A DNA stretch of 17,914 nt from Perkinsus olseni (Eukaryota > Perkinsozoa > Perkinsida > Perkinsidae). Location: the NCBI GenBank assembly GCA_013115135.1, contig JABANP010000774.1:1-17914 (forward strand). Direction: 5' to 3'. This document shows, piece after piece, positions 1 through 6,568 of the stretch. The number at the start of each line of letters is the position of its first letter. Within the stretch, counting starts at the first letter, position 1. Both the position numbers and the translations under genes were made by a program. Under the pieces are notes generated by a model, which worked only from the letters and a program-made list of their open reading frames with translations, was not told the origin of the DNA and made no database searches.

Positions 1-249
1 AAAAAAATTTCTTTCTTGCGGAAATTTCCCGTATTTTTCCGGGAATTTTTGAACTTCAGGAAATTTCTCGAAAGTTCCAGGGGAGGTAGGGGGTTCGATT
101 CCCGGCGAAGACATTCTCTCTGTTGGCGACAAAGACAACCGAGATTCCAGGATATTGACAACCACACAGTCGACGCAACCCATATCAGCGTTGAAAATTT
201 CATCGCTGTGAGCTGTCGAGCATAATACATTGATACATGAGATGTTTTC
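1..249. other. AT-rich leader without a recognisable gene
   Basis: The first 80 bases are AT-rich and repeat variants of ggaaatttc/gggaattt in both orientations, so the strand can fold weakly on itself. Similar short blocks recur near 11100-11160 and 12240-12260, inside or beside introns of the large minus-strand gene. They are therefore probably a genome-wide non-coding composition signal and not a site. I see no convincing coding sequence or RNA gene. A tRNA-like B-box string at 92-102 has no matching stems. Confidence 0.4.
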
Positions 250-507
250 GTGCCCTATGACATTCTGACTGATAAGACTTTAACCGTAGGAGTGGTCAAT
301 GGGAGGCCTCATGTGATCATCAGTGTGACAAAACCTCACTATGTGATGACATCCAGCAGAGCAATTGGGACCTTCCTCACCTCGAGCAAGGTCACAGAGG
401 GATTTCTTTCCCATGAGCACACGGCTTCAGGACATTATGTCATTATGTCCGACATAAATTCTAATTCACATTTCAGATACGATAGCACTTGGGCACAGCT
501 CATCTGA
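250..507 (+). CDS. Hypothetical ORF, doubtful
   Basis: This is an 85-codon open frame with no ATG at its head (the first codon is GTG) and a TGA stop. The translation has ordinary amino-acid composition, with a hydrophobic beta-like stretch (VVNGRPHVIISVTKPHYV) followed by serine/threonine-rich sequence, and no motif I recognise. It overlaps the proposed second exon of the minus-strand transposase-like frame at 466-503, so at most one of the two is likely to be real there. It could be an exon of a gene starting left of the window, a relic, or chance. I do not assign a function. Confidence 0.2.
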   Translation: MPYDILTDKTLTVGVVNGRPHVIISVTKPHYVMTSSRAIGTFLTSSKVTEGFLSHEHTASGHYVIMSDINSNSHFRYDSTWAQLI

Positions 508-992
508 GAAGGAACATATCATGTACCCAAAACTGCTCCCCGAGCAGGAAGTACCCACTTACTTCCAGAAAGTCTGCGAGTGATAACGTCAGTGAAAAGG
601 AAATTATAGAGAACATCCGAGTTCTCCTGCTCCTCGTCGGACAGTTTTCTGACGTAGAGTGGGAAGCTTGTGAACTTGCCTCCATTACTGAGTCCGATCA
701 TTACCGTCAAAATGCGATCGCGATTTCGGTGGATAACCCAAGTATCAATGAAAAGAATTGTTGGGCTCCCATGTAGCCTCTGAGCCACTCCAGCCTCAGC
801 CACCATGCGTCGAGAAATATCACCGAATGCAGCATTTTGGAGGCTTCGCAACTTTAGTCGACTGATTCCACTATAGTCAGGAATGATACTTCGAACTGCC
901 CACTTCATATAAACACTACATACACTGTTGTTGCTCATGCCAAGGTACAGCGAAGCTTCAGCCGTCGGTGGAACTCCCGTAGACGGGATGGT
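466..992 (-). pseudogene. Transposase-like fragment (ISXO2/IS1595-type?), two exons
   Basis: A 158-codon open frame has no ATG at its head, so it is either the 3' part of a gene or a relic. It reads a helix-turn-helix-like segment (EASLYLGMSNNSVCSVYMKW) and, further on, a block centred on TILFIDTWVIHRNRDR, where a DDE-type catalytic aspartate would sit. Then comes FPLYVRKLS and a Leu-rich helix. This order resembles the ISXO2/IS1595 transposase domain, but later catalytic residues are not evident. A strong splice donor (AAGTAAGT, reverse complement at 557-564) and a pyrimidine-rich acceptor ending at 504 define a 59-nt intron. The second exon (503-466) adds about 12 residues before TGA. The family call is inference by shape, not by alignment. 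It could instead be an unknown lineage-specific protein. Confidence 0.35.
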
Positions 993-1516
993 CAATGGCC
1001 ATTGGTGATGTACTCAAATATCGAATTAACGACTGCTGTCTGAGCCGCACTCATATTACCGGGTATAGACAACTCAACTCAGCAATCGACAGAGGCGCAT
1101 CAGTTGTATCATCAATACAGTAACTGCTGGCTTAGAGGCGCTACACATCCTGTATACTCTGGCTGATATTCTAGTATTACTTTCCTACTCGTTAAACCCG
1201 TAGGACCGGTGCAACTGCCTCTCCATTGTTACGACAAGTGGTGCTAAGTTCGTGCGTGCGAGTTGGCCCGATCAGCGAGACATGATTGATTTCTGCATAG
1301 CTGAAAAACAGCCGAAGTTTGAGGTATATACCTCTTTTGCCTTGCATGATGGAAGTTGCGTCGGGTAGAGTCGAGTTGTGTGGCATTCACGTTGCGGATG
1401 TGCATGGATGCGGGACAACGTCGATTGCCAGCTCGGTGGGAATTAGTCAGAGCAGTGAGGGTCTAGCCTGTCCTGGTTCGGCGGGCTCGCTATTGCGCTC
1501 AGCTTGTTGTATCCGC
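993..1516. other. Intergenic stretch, nothing recognised
   Basis: No supported gene, RNA or repeat. The reading frame of the downstream secreted protein is open back to 1319, but the in-frame ATG at 1517 is preferred because it gives a signal peptide and matches the start of the paralogue at 3454. Just upstream of that ATG, the string gcgctcagctt (about 1494-1504) is shared with the paralogue's upstream region (3437-3447). It could be part of a promoter or a splice/trans-splice acceptor. Confidence 0.3.
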
Positions 1517-1915
1517 ATGAAGTTCTCCTCCGTTGTGCCGACCTTAATCACCGTTTCTGTCGCCATCGTTATTCAGAACGATGAATCCGCGGTCAATGAT
1601 GTGGGAGAGCTCAACGCCAGCCACATTGCGCAGGATTACGCCGTGGGGAACCACTACGAGTTCAGTGATGAATCCGTCGTAAACAGCGCTCAAGCTCATG
1701 CCGCCGGTCGCTCGCTATACGCTCTTGACGACTCCGGTTGCGCGGTATGTACCTGGTACATTATTAAAACCAATGGGATGCGGACTTGTTTGGCTTACGA
1801 GAACAAGTGCACTGGCTTCAGTGCCGGTCAAGGTGTCGGTGGCGGCTCCTTCAGGAGGAGCCTGACGGAGGCCGCCTTTGCAGATGCTGTGATGACCGAC
1901 GGTGTGGATGATTAA
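1517..1915 (+). CDS. Small secreted cysteine-motif protein, paralogue 1
   Basis: A 132-residue protein. Residues 1-20 (MKFSSVVPTLITVSVAIVIQ) form a typical signal peptide, followed by an acidic, polar region. Residues 75-98 contain a CX2C-X12-CX6C arrangement (CAVC at 75-78, then Cys at 91 and 98) that could bind metal or form two disulfides. The tail is Gly/Ser-rich and then acidic. The start was chosen because an identical context (ATGAAGTTC after a shared upstream block) begins the paralogue 1.9 kb downstream. The conserved nucleotide core runs through the NDESA coding segment, the HIAQ segment and the 3' flank (tgatgacaccgcc). Export or secretion is inferred from the leader only. The RSL strings at 65-67 and 114-116 are not enough to call an RxLR-type effector. 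No family is recognised. Confidence 0.6.
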   Translation: MKFSSVVPTLITVSVAIVIQNDESAVNDVGELNASHIAQDYAVGNHYEFSDESVVNSAQAHAAGRSLYALDDSGCAVCTWYIIKTNGMRTCLAYENKCTGFSAGQGVGGGSFRRSLTEAAFADAVMTDGVDD

Positions 1916-2451
1916 CTTGGCTGTGATGACACCGCCAGGCGGTGACCGCCTCCTTGCTGTAAATCACACTAAGGTTATCAAAGCCTGTGATATCTCTAAC
2001 TTGGGTAATGTAACTATATAGTGACCAGGTCAAGGGCCTGCGCACAGGCGCATCATTATCTTTTTGTCATGTTCTTCACTGGCACATAACCAGTTAGGTA
2101 GTCCGTATTCATTCAAATGCAGTGGACAATTCTGTACCTCTCCGTCGTGCGTGCTATCACATAGTCAGCTCAGCTTGACTCTGTTGTGGCCAACCGCGTG
2201 TCCACTACGATCGCCAGTCTATACTGTACTGTTTGCTCAACCGAGGAAGCGTTCTCGCGTTACAAACGCGACTGACCTAACAGTCGCGAAGCAAGGGCTA
2301 TATGGATGGTGGATAGTGTGGCTAGAGCTTTCGATTATCGAAAGCCGATAGGTTGGTGTCTCTTCGTTGAGGTAAGCCGCGAAGGACCGGGCCCACGAGT
2401 GAGGCGCGTTCCGCGGCATCGGAACAAGCCTAGGGCGCCGCCCTAAGGGCG
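1916..2451. other. 3' flank and intergenic stretch
   Basis: The first about 30 bases still match the 3' flank of the second secreted-protein gene. A 95-codon plus-strand frame at 2064-2351 is open but has no recognisable features and looks like chance. A GC-rich stem (tagggc-gcc-gcccta, about 2431-2445) lies just before the left copy of the direct repeat. I see nothing else. Confidence 0.3.
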
Positions 2452-2775
2452 GGCAGCGTGATGAAGCCGTGCGCACGCTCCCGACGAAAACACGACAATA
2501 ATAAAGGGAGCCGATACTGAATTACTGTTGTGAACAAAACTGTCACCATCAGCCCAGAGACGCGATGGCTTCCGCCACGACAACGTCTTCAGCGATCCAG
2601 TATGAAGTATCGCCCCAGGTTGCCCCCACGGCACGGGGACGCACCTGACTGGAAGGTCGGTAGTAGAGGCCGATGTCCTCGGGGACAATGCTGTAGCGTC
2701 GGCCCGACGCCGTCGGGGCCATTCTGAATCGACCCAATATGAGAGACTCTCTGGAGTTGACTCGACGCTTGGAGC
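2452..2775. repeat. Direct repeat, left copy (DR-L)
   Basis: This stretch aligns by eye with 5832-6160 in the same orientation. Shared blocks include the start region around gtgcgcacg, gatactgaatta, cagcccagagacgcg, gtatcgccccaggtt and tatgagagactc, with scattered substitutions and a 16-nt length difference near the left end. Homology fades on both sides. On the minus strand both copies encode versions of the same protein segment, so this is probably a duplicated coding fragment or part of a dispersed element and not a simple non-coding repeat. The two copies sit on either side of the second secreted-protein gene and the retroelement remnant. Confidence 0.6.
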
Positions 2776-2818
2776 TGGCATGGAACGGTTGACACTGAGC
2801 CCGCTTGAACTTGACGTG
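2549..2818 (-). pseudogene. Unknown coding fragment in DR-L
   Basis: An uninterrupted 89-codon frame without a convincing ATG ends in the sequence VAEAIASLG and a TGA. It contains RRVNSRESLILGRFRMAP and, later, IVPEDIGLYYRPS. The copy at 5832-6160 encodes RRVSSRESLIMGPL, then (E)VTGFHYRPYPSG, and in a second frame ends VVAEVSASLG plus a stop. Two independent copies keeping similar residues suggests that this frame was once translated. I do not recognise the family. Upstream the frame is closed by TAA, so this is a 5'-truncated relic or a terminal exon. Confidence 0.4.
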
Positions 2819-3287
2819 TTAGTGCATTCGCTAAGACCTGATAGCCTCCTTCTAAGGCAGGCGGGCAACATGTCCCCACGGGGACACGTGGCGTGACTCC
2901 ACTGTGTGGACAGATATACTCGAAGTCGTGATCACGTCGTCGGTTGATACTATAGGTAGTCGATGGTGACAACTCTGGCAGCACAATCGCAGAGGCAGAT
3001 ACAGATATAAGAAAATACTTGAGCTGCGGCCGACAAGGTTGGCAGGAGTGCCATCAATAATCCTCAGAAGACTCTGAATGTAACCGATCCCGTGACGCAT
3101 ATGCTACACTAGACTTTGGCGCCAGCCAGACACTGTCTACTTCGCACATGCAAGGCAGCACAGCCAACAACTAAAGGTAGTTGATATCGCCCGAACGGGA
3201 TCGATTTACACACATCAAAATAGCGAACAATCGATCGCAGCTAACAGACTGGCCAACAGGGGCCAAGCAGATCATCCTACCACAACT
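2819..3287. other. Intergenic stretch with one short hairpin
   Basis: No supported coding sequence. A compact perfect stem, tgtcccc-ac-ggggaca, lies at 2871-2886. Otherwise nothing is recognised. Confidence 0.3.
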
Positions 3288-3320
3288 GGTGTCACCAGGT
3301 GACAGTGTCACCGTGACACC
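3288..3320. repeat. Nested inverted repeats of a GGTGACA/TGTCACC motif
   Basis: An 8-bp outer pair (ggtgtcac at 3288-3295 and gtgacacc at 3313-3320) encloses a perfect inner palindrome, ggtgaca-g-tgtcacc (3298-3312). The cluster lies about 130 bases upstream of the ATG of the second secreted-protein gene. It could be a binding site for a dimeric regulator or just a foldback sequence. The first paralogue has no counterpart that I can see. Confidence 0.45.
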
Positions 3321-3453
3321 ACGCCCATTATAGGCGATCTCTTGCTAGCCAGGAATAATTCAAGCCACGAACCTGGTTCGTGGTTCGTCAAACCAACGAG
3401 ATTTTCGTTCGTATTGGTGTGCCGATCTCATTATCGCGCTCAGCTTTACAAAC

Positions 3454-3714
3454 ATGAAGTTCCCCTTCGTTGCGTCGATATTGCTCATAGTCTCTGCCGT
3501 CATTGTGATTGGGAACGATGAATCCGCCGCGTCCAACGCAGGAAGCAGTTCAACGCCCACATTGCGCAGGAATGTCGTGAGGAATGACTTCGAGTCCAGT
3601 TCTGACTCCGCCGTCAGTGTTGAAGTTCATGGTGGCGGTCACACAAGCGGCGGTGGCGGCGGTGGCGGCTTCGACGATGACGATGGCGGCGGTGGTGGCG
3701 GTGGCGGCTTTTGA
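3454..3714 (+). CDS. Small secreted glycine-rich protein, paralogue 2
   Basis: An 86-residue protein. A signal peptide (MKFPFVASILLIVSAVIVIG) is followed by NDESAAS, a Ser/Thr-rich segment, and a C-terminal half made of HGGGHTSGGGG-type runs broken by FDDDD and ending in F. At nucleotide level it is collinear with the gene at 1517. The leader, the NDESA coding segment, the cacattgcgcagga block and the flanking tgatgacaccgcc are shared. The block that gives HIAQ in paralogue 1 is read here in a shifted frame (TLRR), and the frame is restored by compensating indels. The cysteine module of paralogue 1 is absent, and the Gly runs appear to have replaced it by GGC-repeat expansion. It may be a functional diverged copy or a decaying one. 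No known family is recognised. Confidence 0.5.
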   Translation: MKFPFVASILLIVSAVIVIGNDESAASNAGSSSTPTLRRNVVRNDFESSSDSAVSVEVHGGGHTSGGGGGGGFDDDDGGGGGGGGF

Positions 3715-3826
3715 AAGAAGACCGACGGAGGGCACACCGTGTACCGAACAGTGTTCGGCGAACACGTGCCGGTGCTGTGATGACTCCTGATGACTGTGAT
3801 GATGACACCGCCCCCATTGCTGCGTG

Positions 3827-4027
3827 CTGAGATGCTGTTGCCATCATTGCTGTGATGTCTATGCCTTGAGTACTGTACAATGTACTCCGTATTGCTGTGG
3901 TTGTATAGGTTGCCAAGTTTAACTATTCCACCATAGCTATTTTGCTGCGGTGTACACAAGTACAATTCTGCCTCTCGGCTTACTCTGTGCTGTTGTGTTA
4001 AGCACAGTACCAAGGGCATCTGTAACA
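3827..4027 (+). mobile_element. Possible 3' part of a 5' LTR
   Basis: This non-coding stretch ends in TGTAACA at 4021-4027, followed by a 2-base spacer and a TGG-initiated primer-binding-like site. It then leads directly to a gag start at 4065. That layout (LTR ending in CA, a short spacer, PBS, gag) is canonical for LTR retrotransposons. The left boundary is a guess, and no matching 3' LTR was found in the window. The segment also overlaps DNA downstream of the second secreted-protein gene. Confidence 0.35.
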
Positions 4028-4029
4028 TC

Positions 4030-4047
4030 TGGTGCCCAGACCCACAC
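4030..4047 (+). other. Candidate tRNA primer-binding site
   Basis: The site begins TGGTGCCCAGACCC, two bases after a CA dinucleotide that could end an LTR. A PBS starts with TGG because it pairs with the CCA tail of a tRNA. Which tRNA would prime cannot be told from the window. Confidence 0.35.
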
Positions 4048-4064
4048 CATCAAGAACAACCCAG

Positions 4065-5425
4065 ATGCCCTTCAAACTTGAGAGCGTGCTCAACCACTAC
4101 GACGGTGTTGGTGATTACGCCCTGTGGCTACGGCAATTTGATACTGTGGCATCGGCTTCTAGATTGAACACAGAGCAAAAACCCGAATACATTGTCCACT
4201 TCAATGTGGTTCTGCTAAGGACGTCGCCAGACAAGCTGTTGATGAGGTAGATGAAAGAGTCGAAACGATGCCGCGAATGTGAACAAAAGCATCGGGGCAA
4301 GCGTTTTCGTTCAACACCAATGAGGCGTGGTGGCTGCTCACCCCAAGAACCCAGGGATCCTGGCCCAGGATTCCTGTACTGTAACTCGTGATGCAGTGGA
4401 CGGTGTGAGTCACACCGTGTGATGGCAGAGTTCCGTCGCTACATCAAGGCCCTTGCGGTCATGACCGCCGTTCCGACGGAGATCATCCTGAGGGAGAGCT
4501 TTATGGCTTGTTTCCCTGAGGATGCCAGGCGAGATATCGAGGTGTTTTATGAGGATGGAGAAGGGTTGAGCTTGGCCGACATTGTTGCCAAAGCCAGAAT
4601 TTGAAGAAGTCCTCTTTAAAGAGCCTTTTGAAACAGGCCTCCTATGGCGCCCTGGGCAACCTTTCCATGCCCACGGGCACGACCCCGATCGCTCCCTTGA
4701 ACTTGTTCTCAATTCTTGATAACCACACATAAATATAAACGTGACGGTCATACTGCATCAGAATTTCTGGTGCAGTATGAGCGTCACGTTCTGATTCAGA
4801 ATGTAGACGAGCTGGTGATGGAAGGGGTCAACCTCCTCAGCAAGGATAAGTCGGTTAAGGCAAGGCGCTTGCCGCAAGGGCCCCCGACGCTTTCACCGTC
4901 ATAAAGTAGGCCATATCGCCAGTGAGTGACTGCTGAGGGAGCACTCGTCTGCTAGAGCACCAGTACAAGAACCACCTGATCAGGGTTCCCGCCGGCTAGG
5001 AAACCTCAGGAGGGCGGAGTTTTCTTGCACATGTGAAACGTCCTCACCTACTTCGTAGGTTTGACCAAGAAGAGCACCAGGCGTCGGTCGACACTTGGTG
5101 TGACTGTAGCCAAATAAGTGCACAGCTTGTTAAGAAGAAGGGTATCCCTGTGGAGACGACTACGGCATCGGTATCTTCCCGACTTATGGATTGATGGTAC
5201 CGGGACTTACGGACAGACCAAGAACGTCAATGTCATAGGACATATACAGAGAAGAATACCCGTGCCTCACGTACACGCTCGACCAGCTCGGGGATAAACT
5301 AAGATCGACAATATCGACATCCTTCGCAGTATGCGTATATGTAAACCTTCCACTAGCGCTGGAGGCGAGCGCCGTACTTGCACCGCTCTGTACTACGCGG
5401 GTCTTGTATAGTGTAGATCGTCGCA
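4065..5425 (+). pseudogene. Decayed LTR-retrotransposon gag-protease remnant
   Basis: Starting at an ATG (4065), the frame reads MPFKLESVLNHYDG and then DYALWLRQFD, the Trp-containing start typical of retrotransposon Gag. It is then broken by stops and frameshifts. A central Gag block is intact at 4419-4604 (MAEFRRYIKALAVMTAVP... EDARRDIEVFYEDGEGLSL). A zinc-knuckle remnant, KVGHIASE, is at 4903-4926, with a stop where the last Cys is expected. An aspartic-protease remnant follows: VDTWCDCS at 5087-5110, in which the catalytic DTG has become DTW. After a shift come GTGTYGQTKNVNVIGHI and IDNIDILRSMRIC, the end of the protease fold. No reverse transcriptase or integrase follows in the window. 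The element is dead: stops, frameshifts and a lost catalytic glycine. Ty3-like affinity is possible but unproven. Confidence 0.7.
4738..4790. repeat. 53-nt near-perfect inverted repeat
   Basis: Two 26-base arms (4738-4763 and 4765-4790) around a single central T are complementary apart from two mismatches. The right arm continues into the Gag-like frame (FLVQYERHVLIQ), so the left arm looks like an inverted local duplication of retroelement sequence. The structure would fold into a strong hairpin. Confidence 0.6.
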
Positions 5426-5831
5426 CAACCCCGCTTGATCTCGTCCCTGAAGTCAGCAGTCAATCACGCACTGATCGGCACGGTGCCGATCCAATTATTG
5501 GATTCCAATACCCACTTTAGCGTTTGACGGCGGAGGTGAGCTCTGAGATACGTCTCAGCGGTGTGGGTTGAGCTCCGGATATGGGGTGTGCTTTCTCATC
5601 ACCTTCGTCACCTTCCTGCTTTGTTTATTCTTCTCTTCGTGTCTTACGGACAGGAGTTGCTCCTGATAAGGTTGAACATGCCAAGACTGCAAGCCAGATT
5701 GGCTTAGCCAATAATCTCAATTCGATGTTGGGCAGTAAAGTATTCACGCATGCAGCGTTAGTATGCTGCCAACAAAAGTCGTTGCAGTGCTTCAATCACT
5801 AGGCATGACTAGAAAGCATGAGACCCCAATG
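5426..5831. other. Stretch without a supported gene
   Basis: This lies immediately downstream of the protease remnant. It may be decayed retroelement sequence, but I recognise no reverse-transcriptase motif. A 73-codon plus-strand frame at 5581-5802 begins with a Cys/Ser/Pro-rich segment and shows no domain. I do not call it a gene. Confidence 0.3.
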
Positions 5832-6160
5832 TCTCCTGCAGCCATGCGCACGTTTTCAACCGTTGAAATTGAACGGGAACACAACAATAACGAAGTGAAC
5901 CGATACTGAATTATTGCCATGAACAAGACTGTCAGCCCAGAGACGCGCTGACTTCCGCCACGACAGCGTCATGAGCGATCCAGCAACTCGATTCCCCACC
6001 GCCACTGTGGAGTATCGCCCCAGGTTCTCCCCATGGCACAGGGCTGCACCTGACGGATAAGGTCGGTAATGGAAGCCTGTGACTTCGGGGGGGAAGCAAG
6101 GTTGTAGCGCTGTTGCACTTCTCAATGGACCCATTATGAGAGACTCCCTGGAGGAGACTC
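5832..6160. repeat. Direct repeat, right copy (DR-R)
   Basis: Same-orientation partner of 2452-2775, about 3.38 kb away. Compared with the left copy it has extra bases near 5852-5868 and near 5985-6004, plus a small length change near 6053 that shifts the minus-strand frame. Because the copies are well diverged, the duplication is not recent. Their position on either side of a retroelement remnant is suggestive, but TG...CA termini are not visible. Confidence 0.6.
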
Positions 6161-6302
6161 TACGCTCTTCAACCCAGGTATCATCATCAGCTAGAATTGG
6201 CTCCTCTATAGGACAGGCTCCGCACAGGGGAAGATTTCGATCGAATTCTTGATACTGATTGTAATACCGTAAGTCCTCTGAGAAATATCGAAAGTATGGC
6301 AC
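5856..6302 (-). pseudogene. Unknown coding fragment in DR-R, frame-shifted
   Basis: An open frame of 148 codons whose 5' part extends beyond the left copy's homology: an aromatic-rich PYFRYFSEDLRYYNQYQEF, then LPLCGACPIEEP, ILADDDTWVEERR and the shared RRVSSRESLIMG segment. After RPYPSG it diverges from the left copy's frame because of an indel. The left copy's ending is found here in another frame (VVAEVSASLG plus a stop). It lies 267 bases downstream of the stop of the WDR90-like gene on the same strand, so a terminal exon of that gene was considered. It shows no WD40 features, and its paralogue at 2.5 kb argues for a separate repeated family. Family unknown. Confidence 0.4.
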
Positions 6303-6568
6303 ATCGATTCAAGAAAAGTTACTTCCAACCCTATCTCCTTCCGATGACGCTAAAATCGGCGACACTAACGAGCCAACCAGGCTTCCTCTCTTGAATTCCC
6401 TCCGGTAGTCTCCCGGCTCGTTTCCGACAACCAAGAGTCGCGACCATCGTGAGCCTAGCCTTATGCTCGCTACAGCGGTCCCCGCTTTGGTAAAGTTATC
6501 TTACACTATAGAAACTATAGGATGGAGACCAGACACGGCAAAAACCAAGTTCTCGCGGAGGCGTTTAC

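Noticed and set aside
92..102. GGTTCGATTCC, a perfect tRNA B-box string
   Set aside because: No D-arm, anticodon arm or acceptor pairing can be built around it, and the T-stem pairs only in its three inner positions.
1517..1915. RxLR-type effector
   Set aside because: RSL strings occur at two places, but no true RxLR-(d)EER motif follows the signal peptide, and lineage evidence for an oomycete is lacking.
3639..4028. Minus-strand frame with a long polyproline run
   Set aside because: It is the antisense shadow of the glycine codons of the secreted protein at 3454-3714.
4012..4072. 11-bp inverted match (aagggcatctg and cagatgccctt) around the PBS as a stem-loop regulator
   Set aside because: The arms are short and separated by 39 bases. 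One arm is the presumed LTR end and the other the start of gag, so chance or element-internal pairing is as likely.
2452..6160. The two direct repeats as an LTR pair of the gag-protease relic
   Set aside because: They have no visible TG...CA termini, the better PBS and LTR end is at 4027-4030 (1.25 kb from the left copy), and both copies look protein-coding on the opposite strand. Kept only as an open possibility.
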